Source of the DNA: Ceratorhiza oryzae-sativae | Lineage: Eukaryota > Basidiomycota > Agaricomycetes > Cantharellales > Ceratobasidiaceae | DNA length: 23,970 nt | Direction of reading: 5' to 3' | Assembly (NCBI GenBank): GCA_030998015.1 | Contig: JARWMV010000191.1 | Location: forward strand, 1-23,970 | In this document: positions 1 to 8,394 of the stretch, piece by piece | How the letters are laid out: every line of letters begins with the position of its first letter | Position numbering within the stretch: position 1 is the stretch's first letter | Program-made: the position numbers and the translations under genes | Notes under the pieces: generated by a model | Told to the model about the DNA's origin: nothing | Databases searched by the model: none | Seen by the model: only the letters and a program-made list of their open reading frames with translations

Positions 1-25
1 GAGCTATCTGATTTATTAGGCATTA

Positions 26-70
26 CCCCTGCCTGGGCAACTGCGCTTTAGCGCACGTCTTGGCAGGGGT
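26..70 (+). repeat. Family C hairpin (first of about 11 copies)
   Basis: Outer arms CCCCTGCC / GGCAGGGG enclose an inner stem around CTGCGCTTTAGCGCA. Other copies begin near 1755, 4507 (reverse), 5869, 10114, 10366 (reverse), 17575, 18351 (reverse), 19076, 20160 and 23036. Several are modules inside larger composites such as M-prime. One at about 10110-10157 interrupts HEG2. Confidence 0.85.
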
Positions 71-368
71 AGGATTTAAAACCTTCACGGGGATTTACCC
101 AGACTTATATTACAGGCCCTGTTCGAGACGGTAAAATCACTGCACCTTCTAAGTTCAAAAAACGGTTTAAACTATCACTCGAGAATGCATGTAGATTTGG
201 CGTCCCATCAATGGGACACCAAATCATGCACTCTCGGCCGCGCCGGCCGCGTTGGGGACGCCCGAAACCATTCGGGCGGTCCCAACGCGACGGTATGGTT
301 GAAAGACTATATTAAAAAAGATTCTTAATTTCCCTGTAGACCCCCAATAATTGCAATGTCGCCATTGA

Positions 369-409
369 CCCCCCAAACTGATGCAGCTATGCTGCATTGT
401 TTGGGGGGG
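369..409 (+). repeat. Family S hairpin (first of 13 copies)
   Basis: The arms CCCCCAAAC and GTTTGGGGG flank an inner stem ATGCAGC/GCTGCAT. Other copies are near 2610, 3339, 5678, 7629, 7797, 10684, 11044, 13720, 14833, 16384, 16670 and 18101. The middle triplet alternates between CTACG-type and CGTAG-type, so the inner stem exists in both orientations. Many copies are preceded by TTGA or followed by TCAA. Confidence 0.9.
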
Positions 410-465
410 TAATGGCCCTCCTCAATACGTTGGCCTTACAGGCTTGGTAACGCAGTAGCATGTCC

Positions 466-683
466 GCCGGCGTTAGAGGGAATCCTCAGATGAGGTAGCC
501 TTGACCATGAGTCTCATGGTCCAGGCTACCTCCCATAAAGATTCCCTCGTAGAAAATGACGACCGTTCGTCATTTTCAGCCGGCGGCTAAATATCGATAT
601 TATGCCGCGCACTAGCAATCGCAAACGGTTGCGATTGCTCACGTTGGTTGGTGGGACAAGTCCCACCAGCAACTAACGCGCGC
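466..683 (-). mobile_element. Element L copy 1 (218-bp form)
   Basis: Reverse orientation. The ends are GCCGGCGTTAG and CTAACGCGCGC, which form imperfect 11-bp terminal inverted repeats. Left flank GCATGTCC, right flank GGACATGC: the reconstructed target is a CCGG centred in a larger palindrome. It carries the nested 50-bp hairpin. Confidence 0.9.
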
Positions 684-879
684 GGACATGCTGCGACAGG
701 GAACCCTCCGCGCTTAGATCATTAGAGGCGCGGCCCATGCGCGGAGAGCTCCTCCCAAATCACGATAAGAGGACAAGTCAAAAATCCGTCGGGTCGTAGG
801 GGAAAGTAAACAAATATTATAAAAAATACATGCCACAAATTTTAGGGTAACAGCCTTAACCGGTAACGGTTATGAAAAA

Positions 880-1419
880 TTACTCTGTATGCTAGGATAA
901 CCTTAATATTTGAATACCCGCTAAGTCTTTGAACGACTATGGGTCATAATTTCAATATATAATATAGGTCAATTAGCAGGAACCGACCAATAATTAAGTT
1001 CCCCAGAGACTACACGAGTATACCCATAATAACCGTAATCTACAATTCGTAATAAAATGAATAAAAATTGTTATATGGGTAAAGACATAGTCCCATTTAT
1101 GCCTCGACCCCAAGTCGGAGTTGAACAATTCCTTGGCTTGCAGGGTCGGCGCCCGAGTCTGAAGTCGTGTTGTAAACGATTACAGACGAGGGTAAAATCA
1201 TACCCCCGCTTAGGGTCAACCAGCATTGTATTTATATATAAATACATGCTGTTGACCCGTGGGTATGGTTATCGAGGCCGCGTTCGCGGCGAGGTATTGC
1301 GAGGTACCCTGGAACTTTAAGTTCCAGGGTACCTCGGAATCAGACGCCGCGCGCACGCCAGGGCCGCCTTGGCTTAAGCCAAGGCGTTCGCAGGCGTGCA
1401 CGGGTCATATAAACATTTG
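880..1419 (+). ncRNA. Group I intron core upstream of nad5 exon
   Basis: The conserved group I elements appear in order. P is near GCTAGGATAACC (891-902), Q is AATTAGCAGGAACC (971-984), R is CCAGAGACTACAC (1003-1015) and S is AAAGACATAGTCCC (1081-1094). R and S supply the P7 pairing (GACTA with TAGTC). The 3' part, between S and the nad5 exon, has been entered by an M element (1203-1404), so the insertion sits just upstream of the 3' splice site. The 5' splice site and upstream exon are not visible; they may lie left of the window, or the intron may have been rearranged. The core itself looks complete. Confidence 0.8.
1203..1404 (+). mobile_element. Element M copy 1 (202 bp)
   Basis: It starts CCCCCGCTTAGGG and ends GTGCACGGG. 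It is flanked on both sides by TCATA (1198-1202 and 1405-1409), a 5-bp target duplication. Modules inside: a hairpin with TATTTATATATAAATA (around 1230), GAGGTACCCTGGAAC hairpin arms (about 1300-1335) and a CCTTGGCTTAAGCCAAGG palindrome. It sits in the 3' part of a nad5 group I intron. Confidence 0.85.
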
Positions 1420-1627
1420 TACCCTAGTTACAGCTGGATGTTACTTACTTCTTAGATCATCCCCATTATTAGAATATAGTTCTACTGCACTATTAGTAAT
1501 CTTATGGGTAGGAGCCATAACAGCTTTCTTTGCTGCTTCTACTGGTCTATTGCAAAATGATTTAAAACGAATAATTGCGTTTAGTACTATTTCTCAAATG
1601 GGATATATTTTCTTAGCTGTTGGTTTG
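1420..1627 (+). CDS. nad5: NADH dehydrogenase subunit 5, internal exon
   Basis: This exon encodes about 69 residues of the proton-pumping membrane subunit ND5 of complex I. It runs from TLVTAGCYLLLRSSP to SQMGYIFLAVGL. The stretch matches the core antiporter-like helices of the family, including LLQNDLKRIIAFSTISQMGY, which carries the conserved lysine and the S-T-x-S-Q-x-G signature. The left edge lies at the end of a group I intron. On the right the ORF departs from the family after AVGL, where the next intron begins. Exact splice sites are inferred. The N-terminal exon of nad5 lies 10 kb downstream on the same strand (11683), so this exon is out of order unless the gene is duplicated, trans-spliced, or its other 5' exons lie upstream of the window. 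Confidence 0.88.
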
Positions 1628-1940
1628 AAAATAGGCCCACATTAAATGCTATCAAATGCTTGAACCACCTTCCCTCCGCGCTCTTTGATCGCCCGCAGGG
1701 CGGCCTAAGCGCGGAGGGCTCCAATAATCGATGATTTGCGAAGGCAAATCTACACCCTGCCTAGAGAACTGCGCTTTAGCGCACGTCTTGGCAGGGGTAT
1801 CGATTAGCGGGGTAAGGTAAATAAGCAGGCTTAAATACGCCTCAGAGACTAGAAATAGCAATAGACAAGTGTCTATGAGATATAGTCCGAGCAATTGTGA
1901 GAACAATTGAAATTTCCGCATATTCAATACTACCATAAAG
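1628..1940 (+). ncRNA. Group I intron core downstream of nad5 exon
   Basis: A possible P strand (AAATGCTTGAACCAC, near 1654) is followed by Q at AATAAGCAGGC (1820-1830), R at CTCAGAGACTAG (1841-1852) and S at GAGATATAGTCCGA (1877-1890). R and S can form P7. A family G hairpin (1672-1718) plus a family C composite (about 1725-1810) interrupt the core between P and Q, probably in the P5 loop. No recognisable nad5 exon follows, so the intron may be an orphan or the next exon may be elsewhere. Confidence 0.7.
1672..1718 (+). repeat. Family G hairpin (first of about 10 copies)
   Basis: CCCTCCGCGCT...AGCGCGGAGGG arms enclose a CGCCC/GGGCG inner stem. Similar copies lie near 2750, 2920, 5787, 6485, 14247, 14419 and 18431. 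Shorter variants with GCGCCT/AGGCGC inner stems are near 5735, 7925 and 9505. Inner-stem and outer-arm types are mixed between copies. Confidence 0.85.
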
Positions 1941-2160
1941 GCGGTTACAGGGTATGCGGGTAACTTTCATCCCTGCATGGTCGCATGCCATACCGAGATT
2001 ACATATAACATTAAGCATCGTCCTGAACGGAAAAGATTATGACCCGTGCACGCCTGCGAACTGGCGTGCGCGCGGCGTCTGATTCCGTCGGAATCAGACG
2101 CCGGCCGCGCTGGCGCCACAAGTTTTGTGGCGCGCATTGCAATCATTGGGGGTCACCGGC

Positions 2161-2335
2161 GACGGATTGTTTAAATAGACCCTTAGAAGCTGAAACATTA
2201 GAATCAGTCACATCTATCTACGGTGCGTTACTTGAATTAATTTTAACTCCTGTAATTAAATACACAAGCATAGTTTTACCAAACCCATGGTGGATCGTAG
2301 GATTTGTGAGCTTTAATACTATTTTAGTAAATTAA
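2161..2335 (+). CDS. Unrecognised ORF tail or exon
   Basis: An AT-rich frame of roughly 57 codons ends in TAA at 2333-2335. It starts immediately after a hairpin block (2040-2160). Its composition matches the mitochondrial genes rather than the repeats. It has a hydrophobic C-terminal half containing KYTSIVLPNPWWIVGF. The position, after a nad5 exon and a group I intron core, would suit a terminal exon. However, I could not match it to the nad5 C-terminus or to any other mitochondrial protein. It may also be a displaced C-terminus carried by a mobile ORF. Confidence 0.35.
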
Positions 2336-2359
2336 TGTGCGGAGAATAAAATAAAAGAG

Positions 2360-2452
2360 ATGAAAACAACAATAATGCTTTTTGCTTGTAACATTGTAAA
2401 TATGTTAGCCAATGTGCTACCTTCTCTTCGAATATCTCCTCTATTATTACCC
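2360..2452 (+). CDS. Unrecognised short N-terminal ORF, broken by a hairpin
   Basis: About 31 AT-rich codons begin at ATG 2360 (MKTTIMLFACNIVN) and are cut by a CTCGAG-type hairpin composite at about 2453. The short peptide is hydrophobic. Beyond the break the frame only reads repeat sequence. I do not recognise it; it could be the start of a membrane protein gene or a HEG. Confidence 0.25.
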
Positions 2453-2955
2453 TCGAGAATCGATGTAGATTTGCCAGGGCAAATCATCGATTCTCGGCGA
2501 GGTATTGCGAGGTACCCTGGAACTTTAAGTTCCAGGGTACCTCGGAATCAGACGCCCGCCGCGCTGGGGACGACCGAATGCACCTTTACGGTGGTTTTGG
2601 GCCCTAGTGCCCCCCAAACATGTGCAGCTACGCTGCATTGTTTGGGGGGCATCCACCCCCCAAATGAAGCAATTACGGGGCCTCTAAAATAGCTTTGCTA
2701 TTTTAAGTGGCCCCTAATTGCATCATTGGGGGTCTACGGGCATCCTCTAGCCCTCCGCGCTTAGGCCGCCCTGCGGGCGATCAAAGAGCGCGGAGGGGAA
2801 GAGGTTCCCTAGCAGCGTGTACTTGTACACGCTGACGACAGGGTTAGGGTAGGAGTTCTCTCTCTTCCCTTTCAGCTGCTCCCCAATGATTGCAATGCGC
2901 GCCACAAGACGAGCCCCCCGCTCAGGCCGCCCTTCGGGCGATCAAAGAGCGCGTT
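2453..2955. repeat. Hairpin cluster between gene fragments
   Basis: This contains a CTCGAGAATCGATG hairpin fused to GAGGTACCCTGGAAC arms (2453-2555), family S (2610-2649), a block about 2646-2742 repeated at 19976-20072, and family G (2750-2798). A TACACGCTG hairpin follows; the block around it (about 2752-2912) recurs at 14247-14402. The last module is a second G-type hairpin (2920-2953) abutting a HEG fragment. Confidence 0.7.
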
Positions 2956-3232
2956 AGAAAGAAGAAGTAACTCTTTTAGTTACTGTCTTAAATGATAAGT
3001 TCGGGTTAAAATGTTACTTAAACAAACCCGCGGCCATAAGGACTTTGATTCCGAGGTAGCCTGGAACCTCGGGGGTCCAGGCTACCTCGCAATACCTCTA
3101 GCTACTGGAGGCCGCGTATCCGCCGGCTCCCGGCGGGGTTATGTAATCATAATACCCGCTTATTCAATTTCTGTGTTACAAGAATTGTTGGCTACTGAGA
3201 TGAACCCCATGATGAAATACAAAATTGGCTTA
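2955..3232 (+). pseudogene. LAGLIDADG HEG, C-terminal fragment (HEG-A)
   Basis: Two AT-rich pieces form the C-terminal end of a LAGLIDADG homing endonuclease. The first (about 2964-3029) reads EVTLLVTVLNDKFGLKCYLN. The second (about 3137-3232) reads IIIPAYSISVLQELLATEM then NPMMKYKIGL, the usual ending of this subfamily (I-x-I-P...S-x-x-x-L-Q...M-P-x-M-x-Y-K-I-G-L). The pieces are separated by about 105 bp of GC-rich hairpin. That hairpin has CCGCGGCC...AAGGACTTTGATTCC-type arms and a GAGGTAGCCTGGAAC stem, and its reverse form appears near 13470-13545. The left end abuts a family G hairpin. The catalytic LAGLIDADG motifs are absent, so this is a relic. Confidence 0.7.
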
Positions 3233-3486
3233 AATCCCCTCCTAGCCAGAACTCCATATGCGAAAAGCAACGGCCTCCCAATGCGTTACCAAGCCTGTAA
3301 GGCACGCCCTACGGGCCAGCGTATTGGGAGTGCCATTACCCCCCCAAACAATGCAGCATAGCTGCATCAGTTTGGGGGGTCAACTGCCATTCATCATCAC
3401 ATGCCCCGAAGGGCCCGAAAGGGATGATGGCCCCAGAGGGAAAAATGCTAATGTAATTTTGAGATTTGAACAAGGAATTATTCATA

Positions 3487-3730
3487 CCCCCGCTTAGGGT
3501 CAACCAGCATTGTATTTATATATAAATACATGCTGTTGACCCGTGGGTATGGTTATCGAGGCCGCGTTCGCGGCGAGGTATTGCGAGGTACCCTGGAACT
3601 TTCAGTTCCAGGGTACCTCGGAATCAGACGCCGCGCGCACGCCAGGGCCGCCTTGGCTTACATTGACCTTAAGGTCAATATGAGCCAAGCTTGCTTGGCT
3701 TAAGCCAAGGCGTTCGCAGGCGTGCACGGG
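3487..3730 (+). mobile_element. Element M copy 2 (244 bp)
   Basis: Left flank TTCATA as for other M copies. The right side is immediately followed by L copy 2, so the second direct repeat is not intact. It carries an extra hairpin (TTGACCTTAAGGTCAATATG and GCCAAGCTTGCTTGGC) inside the CCTTGGC palindrome. Confidence 0.85.
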
Positions 3731-3734
3731 TCCC

Positions 3735-3902
3735 GCCGGCGTTAGAGGGAATCCTAAAGATTCCCTCGTAGAAAATGACGACCGTTCGTCATTTTCAGCC
3801 GGCGGCTAAATATCGATATTATGCCGCGCACTAGCAATCGCAAACGGTTGCGATTGCTCACGTTGGTTGGTGGGACAAGTCCCACCAGCAACTAACGCGC
3901 GC
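3735..3902 (-). mobile_element. Element L copy 2 (168 bp)
   Basis: Simple form, reverse orientation, abutting M copy 2. Left flank GGGTCCC, right flank GGACC. Internal perfect hairpins: GGGAATC/GATTCCC, GAAAATGACGA/TCGTCATTTTC, AGCAATCGCAA/TTGCGATTGCT and TGGTGGGAC/GTCCCACCA. Confidence 0.9.
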
Positions 3903-4222
3903 GGACCTTTTTCATTTGTATGTTTTATACAAAAATTATTGCTTGTCAGCTCCAACAACCTCTAACCGATTGCCTGACATAAGAACAGGGTGTACAATCG
4001 GGTAAGTTTTAACACTATGGCATTACCTTGTTTTAATGAACTTTATTGTCTTTTTTATTCTGATAAGAAAAAAGTAATTCCCCTACCCTATCTCGTGTCA
4101 ACTACTCTGAAGTTGTTGCACGTACGTGCAACAATTTCACGCTTGTAGAGGAGACGTCTGTGTGCGGCTTAAGCCGTACACAGACGGCTCCGAAGCTTGA
4201 GTCGAACCGTGGTTTAGCGTCC

Positions 4223-4390
4223 GCGCGCGTTAGTTGCTGGTGGGACTTGTCCCACCAACCAACGTGAGCAATCGCAACCGTTTGCGATTGCTAGTGCGCG
4301 GCATAATATCGATATTTAGCCGCCGGCTGAAAATGACGAACGGTCGTCATTTTCTACGAGGGAATCTTTAGGATTCCCTCTAACGCCGGC
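4223..4390 (+). mobile_element. Element L copy 3 (168 bp)
   Basis: Flanks GCGTCC and GGGACCCG. First unit of an L / M-prime / L array that spans 4223-4823. Confidence 0.9.
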
Positions 4391-4394
4391 GGGA

Positions 4395-4602
4395 CCCGTG
4401 CACGCCTGCGAACGCCTTGGCTTGCCAAGGCGGCCCTGGCGTGCGCGCGGCTCGCCGCGAACGCGGCCTCGTTAACAATGCCCACGGGTCGTTGACCCTC
4501 CGCTTTATTACCCCTGCCAAGACGTGCGCTAAAGCGCAGTTCTCTAGGCAGGGCGGCTGAAATCTTGGGTTACACCTAAGATTTTAGCCGATAGAGCGGG
4601 GG
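4395..4602 (-). mobile_element. Element M-prime copy 1 (208 bp)
   Basis: Reverse orientation, from CCCGTGCACGCC to AGCGGGGG. It shares the GTGCACGGG and CGAGGCCGCGTTCGCGGCGA modules with M. It replaces the TATATA hairpin with a family C hairpin plus a CTAAAATCTTAGG/GATTTCAGCC hairpin. It lies between L copies 3 and 4. Confidence 0.85.
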
Positions 4603-4605
4603 CCC

Positions 4606-4823
4606 GCGCGCGTTAGTTGCTGGTGGGACTTGTCCCACCAACCAACGTGAGCAATCGCAACCGTTTGCGATTGCTAGTGCGCGGCATAATATCGATATTT
4701 AGCCGCCGGCTGAAAATGACGAACGGTCGTCATTTTCTACGAGGGAATCTTTATGGGAGGTAGCCTGGACCATGAGACTCATGGTCAAGGCTACCTCATC
4801 TGAGGATTCCCTCTAACGCCGGC
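4606..4823 (+). mobile_element. Element L copy 4 (218-bp form)
   Basis: Flanks GGGCCC and GGATACAGG. It carries the nested 50-bp hairpin at about 4753-4802. Confidence 0.9.
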
Positions 4824-5946
4824 GGATACAGGTCCAGCAAGATTTTATAAATCTTGCATGGAAGCAAACCACGGAACGATGTTGACCGAGATAGAGGCCA
4901 GACTAATTTTAGATGAGCTCTACATTTATCTTCACGCACGGCCTATGCATTTTTCGTTCATTTTTCTTACAGACCATCACAGATGTTCAGCAGGAAAAAC
5001 GGATGGAAATCACCTACTGCCTGGCCTTTTTATCTTTTTACCATCAGAGATATCCAGAATGTAAATTATCTTTATCCGTGATGAGACTATTTCTAATAAA
5101 TTGAATCTACCAAAGGCTACCGGGTTGGAGGTTATTCTCCATTATGGGGCGCGGAGTTACGGGCAAAGGGGGCCATTTGGTGGTGATTCCACCACCAAGC
5201 GCGGTAGCACAGTCAGCCTGCTGACTGGGAAATTAGGGATTATGAATAAAGGCGGGTATTGGGTGAATGATCTTATATCTGTTAAATAGAGCCGCGATCG
5301 ATCGAACGTGAGCCTTCCCTTTCCAACCCTATTTAGAGTACACTGGGCCCAGTCGAAGGATAATTGACGGAAGTTGATCTGGTCAGACCAACTGACTTTT
5401 TTGCAGACGTCAATTTCCGAAGGCGGGGAGCTGGGCAATACCGCGTAACTCCATCATGATCAAAATAATGCATGAGAGCAGCTTTGATCTATCCCGCCTG
5501 GGAATCAGGTGAGGCCCTACCCCCTATACCCCAACCGTGACCCAACCACGATAAGAATACTTATCGTAGACCCCCAACAAGGCAATGGCCTCCCAATGCG
5601 TTACCAAGCCTGTAAGGCACGCCCTACGGGCCAACGTATTGGGGGGGGGGGGCCATTACCTTATTGGGGGGCGTATGCCCCTCAAACAATGCAGCGTAGC
5701 TGCACATGTTTGGGGGGCAGGAGTTGGGCACCGCTCTTTGATCGCGCCTTTAGGCGCGGCCTAAGCGCTGAACGCTCCTTACAAATCCCTCCGCGCTCTT
5801 TGATCGCCCGCAGGGCGGCCTAAGCGCGGAGGGCTCAACTAATCGATGATTTGCGAAGGCAAATCTACACCCTGCCTAGAGAACTGCGCTTTAGCGCACG
5901 TCTTGGCAGGGGTATCGATTAGCGGGGTGATGCTTTGCGTAGGCCC
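4824..5946. other. Unassigned AT-mixed region and hairpins
   Basis: About 4830-5530 is mixed-composition sequence with no recognisable protein. The longest plausible frame (ATG 4858, stop 5062-5064, 68 codons) is overlapped by another frame of similar length and matches nothing I know. Several short stems (TTGGTGGTGATTCCACCACC at about 5176-5195) suggest structured RNA, but I see no rRNA, RNase P or tRNA signature. From 5570 it is hairpin sequence: an AATGCGTTACC composite (about 5585-5645), family S (5678-5717), two G-type hairpins (5728-5834) and a C composite (5838-5930). Confidence 0.5.
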
Positions 5947-6114
5947 GCGCGCGTTAGTTGCTGGTGGGACTTGTCCCACCAACCAACGTGAGCAATCGCA
6001 ACCGTTTGCGATTGCTAGTGCGCGGCATAATATCGATATTTAGCCGCCGGCTGAAAATGACGAACGGTCGTCATTTTCTACGAGGGAATCTTTAGGATTC
6101 CCTCTAACGCCGGC
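5947..6114 (+). mobile_element. Element L copy 5 (168 bp)
   Basis: Flanks TAGGCCC and GGACATC. Simple form. Confidence 0.9.
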
Positions 6115-6260
6115 GGACATCAATTTGTGGGGGCGAGGACGGGAAGAGGCTACGGGTCAAGTACAATATTACGCAGGCAGGGACTATGCCGCCTGTGTCG
6201 GGCTAACTTGACATAGGGATGGGGCGGTGGTGAAAAGGAAAGTATAAAGTTCAAACATAA
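6115..6260. other. Spacer before tRNA-Asp
   Basis: Purine-rich sequence with a GCAGGCAGGGACTATGCCGCCTGTG hairpin-like core (about 6173-6200). It does not match any RNA family I recognise; it may be part of an intergenic structured RNA. Confidence 0.3.
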
Positions 6261-6333
6261 GGGTTGTTAGCTTAATAGGTAAAGCCCCTAAGCGTCACTT
6301 AGGATTATATCGGTTCGATTCCGATAGGACCCG
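6261..6333 (+). tRNA. trnD: tRNA-Asp (GUC)
   Basis: The cloverleaf is clear. Acceptor GGGTTGT (6261-6267) pairs with AGGACCC (6326-6332), and the D stem is GCTT/AAGC. The anticodon stem is CCTAA/TTAGG around loop GCGTCAC, with GTC at 6294-6296. The T arm is ATCGG/CCGAT with loop TTCGATT. The discriminator is G at 6333, as is usual for tRNA-Asp. Two oddities: position 33 is C rather than U, and acceptor pair six is G-G. Mitochondrial acceptor editing in some early-diverging fungi acts on the first three positions, so the G-G pair would not be explained by that route. Confidence 0.88.
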
Positions 6334-7045
6334 ATGGGATTGTCAAGCCCCTAAATTTAGACACAGACTCCGATAAGACCAGGAATCCCGGAAAACATGT
6401 TTTCCGGGATTCAGCGCGCCTTATTTCCCCCCCCCTGAATACTAAGGCGGGGCGGGGTTGGGCAGCACCCATTGCCGTCCTGCCACCGCGCTTAGGCCGC
6501 CCTTCGGGCGATCAAAGAGCGCGGTGGGGCAAGATTATGGCAACTACCCCGCCGCCGTATGGACTTTGAGGAGCCGGCCCAGCTAGGGGACTTATCGTGG
6601 TTGGGAGGAGTCCTGAGGGACCCATCAGGACGTTGCCGAACGGCTAATTTCCCCAGGGTTATCCAATACTGACTATGTCAGTACTGTGGAGGGAGAGATG
6701 AAGATTAATCTCCATCCTGGAAGACTTACTGCGCTTGGAGATTCCACCACCAAGCACGGTAGCGTAGGTCCCTAAGTTAAATTTGGGTTATAGGAGTTGT
6801 GAATACCAAACTCCCTTCGGTAGCAACCTCTACTACGTCGTTCCCATCAAAAGGAACGAGGTTTTATTACTTTTTTTTGTTCATGTCTGGAAACCCCAAA
6901 ATAAAGCGTTAACTAGCATGCGGCCTCATGCTTCAGGCTAGGGCAGCCTCATCTTTCGTGTGGTTGACAATGATTCGATCTTAACTATATCGGGTCAGAG
7001 TGCAATTTAGGACGCACAAAAAGAATAAAATAAAAAATATAAATT
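6334..7045. other. Unassigned region between tRNA-Asp and nad4L
   Basis: Contains an AATCCCGGAAAACATG/TTTTCCGGGATT hairpin (about 6382-6412), a family G hairpin (6485-6527) and a partial copy of the CAGCTAGGGGACTTATCGTG module (about 6577-6607) seen at 14697, 18836 and 19736. Also present is a second TTCCACCACCAAGC-type motif (about 6741-6756), as at 5189. No protein frame of interest. The stretch just before nad4L (about 6900-7045) is AT-rich and is probably its 5' leader. Confidence 0.45.
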
Positions 7046-7312
7046 ATGAATCTTTCAATAATACTGTTTTTAATTGGAATTTTAGGATTTATATTGAATA
7101 GAAAAAATATTATCCTATTAATCATTTCCATCGAGATAATGTTACTAGCTGTAACATTACTTGTTTTAATTAGTTCTTTTGGTTTCGATGATAACATCGG
7201 TCAAACATTCGGTGTATATATTATAGCAATAGCTGGAGCAGAGTCAGTTATAGGATTGAGTATTTTAGTAGCATATTATCGATTAAGCAAATTAACTTTA
7301 TTTATAATTTAA
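7046..7312 (+). CDS. nad4L: NADH dehydrogenase subunit 4L
   Basis: An 88-residue complex I membrane subunit of normal family length, starting MNLSIILFLIGILGFILNR. It has three predicted membrane helices. The conserved acidic residues are visible in IISIEIMLLAVTLL and IIAIAGAESVIGLSILVAYY. The gene is intact. The stop TAA overlaps an ATG (TAATG), the arrangement fungi normally use between nad4L and nad5. Here, however, the ATG opens a broken HEG and nad5 lies 4.4 kb further on. The last residues (RLSKLTLFII) differ from the R-G-T-I-S-type tail common in fungal NAD4L. Two such tails are found downstream, at 8989 and 11648, so the present C-terminus may be a replacement. Confidence 0.95.
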   Translation: MNLSIILFLIGILGFILNRKNIILLIISIEIMLLAVTLLVLISSFGFDDNIGQTFGVYIIAIAGAESVIGLSILVAYYRLSKLTLFII

Positions 7313-7315
7313 TGA

Positions 7316-7351
7316 CTTGAGGCGGAGCTGCGATCGTAGGCGGGCACGGGT
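7316..7351 (+). repeat. R36 element copy 1
   Basis: 36 bp from CTTGAGGCGGAGC to GGGCACGGGT, near the 5' end of HEG1. Compared with copy 3 in HEG2, four bases just upstream (ACGC region) are missing, which puts the ATG out of frame. Confidence 0.85.
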
Positions 7352-7764
7352 GAGAAACACAACAACCTTACTGAAATCATGGGGAAATGTTAGCAATAAC
7401 GACCGAATTAATTCTTATATTCACCCTAAAAGCTTAACAATATCCACAGGGCCTAAGAACCTGGAATCAATTAAACCTAATAACGAGTGCAAGGCATTAG
7501 TTCCGTACTCCGAAGGGTTAGGTTCTACTATAGGTATGCGACTATCTACTTTCGCTTTATCACAATTTAAACTGACAGCTGACCCCCAATGATTGCAATG
7601 CGCGCCACAAAACTTGTGGCGCCATTGACCCCAAACAAATGCAGCTACGCTGCATTGTTTGGGGGGTCAATGGTAATGAGACGAGATGGGACATTTTATT
7701 GTTACCTAACTACCAGAAGTTTACCTTGTCTTAACGAACTGTATGAAGCCTTCACAGTTGACCC

Positions 7765-7846
7765 CCAATGCTTTACAGCATGTTGGGGGGTAATTGCCCC
7801 CCCAAACAATGCAGCGTAGCTGCATATGTTTGGGAGGGCAGTTGAT
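7765..7846 (+). repeat. S-type hairpin insertion with target duplication
   Basis: A CCCCCAATGC...GTTGGGGGG hairpin followed by a family S hairpin (7797-7838) lies between two copies of CAGTTGA (left copy ends at about 7761, right copy near 7838-7844; the exact edge is ambiguous). Removing it and one copy restores FTVDGKKCVT in frame. HEG2 has the uninterrupted FTVNGKKYVT at about 10018-10047. Confidence 0.8.
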
Positions 7847-8133
7847 GGTAAAAAATGTGTAACAATGTCTATTGCCCCCAAATTGGGGGTGTAGATTTGC
7901 CTGCGCAAATCACCCCCAATTTAGGAGTCCTCAGCGCTTAGGCCGCGCCTAAAGGCGCGATCAGAGAGTTGGAAGAAATACATCACGCCGCAGGCCCTTG
8001 CTATATGGAGCCAAGATGACGGAGGCCGAATGGGTTCCGGTTTCGTTCTATGTACTCATTCTTTCAGTTTAACTGAACAACAAATTCTTCAACAAATCCT
8101 TTTGAGTAAATTTGGTTTAAGTACAAATATAAC

Positions 8134-8169
8134 TTGAGGCGGAGCTGCGATCGTAGGCGGGCACGGGTA
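8134..8169 (+). repeat. R36 element copy 2
   Basis: Identical 36-bp core inside the C-terminal part of HEG1, between LSKFGLSTNI and KHSMDLFRN. The HEG frame on its two sides does not match even after removal, so the site also carries an indel. Confidence 0.85.
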
Positions 8170-8226
8170 AGGAAACATTCTATGGACTTATTTCGAAATA
8201 TTGTAAGTCCTTATTTTGGATCTCCC

Positions 8227-8394
8227 GCGCGCGTTAGTTGCTGGTGGGACTTGTCCCACCAACCAACGTGAGCAATCGCAACCGTTTGCGATTGCTAGTG
8301 CGCGGCATAATATCGATATTTAGCCGCCGGCTGAAAATGACGAACGGTCGTCATTTTCTACGAGGGAATCTTTAGGATTCCCTCTAACGCCGGC
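8227..8394 (+). mobile_element. Element L copy 6 (168 bp), inside HEG1
   Basis: Left flank TCTCCC, right flank GGGTATAAA. Removal gives TCTCCCGGGTATAAA, that is S-P-G-Y-K in the HEG frame. It is at the same codon as L copy 9 in HEG2. Confidence 0.92.

Larger units (their letters stand above)
1..880. other. GC-rich hairpin mosaic, no recognised gene
   Basis: This stretch holds a family C hairpin (26-70), a CTCGAG/GAATGCATG-type composite (173-268) that recurs at 9764-9858, a family S hairpin (369-409) and L copy 1 (466-683). The AT-rich remnants between them (71-172, 295-345, 780-880) look like pieces of older mitochondrial sequence. One open frame across about 100-180 resembles no family I can name. 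From about 840 the sequence grades into the group I intron described next. Confidence 0.6.
3236..4110 (+). pseudogene. LAGLIDADG HEG, central fragments (HEG-B)
   Basis: Fragments in family order are NANVILRFEQGIIH (about 3440-3483), HLYVLYKNYCLSAPTTSNRL (from about 3912) and SFNTMALPCFNELYCLFYSD followed by KKKVIP (about 4004-4090). These are typical middle segments of a one-domain-repeat LAGLIDADG endonuclease. A short stretch near 3260 (PYAKSN) may be the remains of the region just after the first motif. M copy 2 and L copy 2 together split the gene at about 3487-3902, and a family S hairpin composite splits it at about 3275-3380. A further break lies near 4000, where the frame shifts by one base without an element. 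It is inactive as it stands. Confidence 0.68.

Noticed and set aside
2161..2335. Assignment of this ORF tail as the nad5 C-terminus
   Set aside because: It does not resemble the ND5 C-terminus, and more than half of ND5 would be missing between 1627 and this point. Left unassigned.
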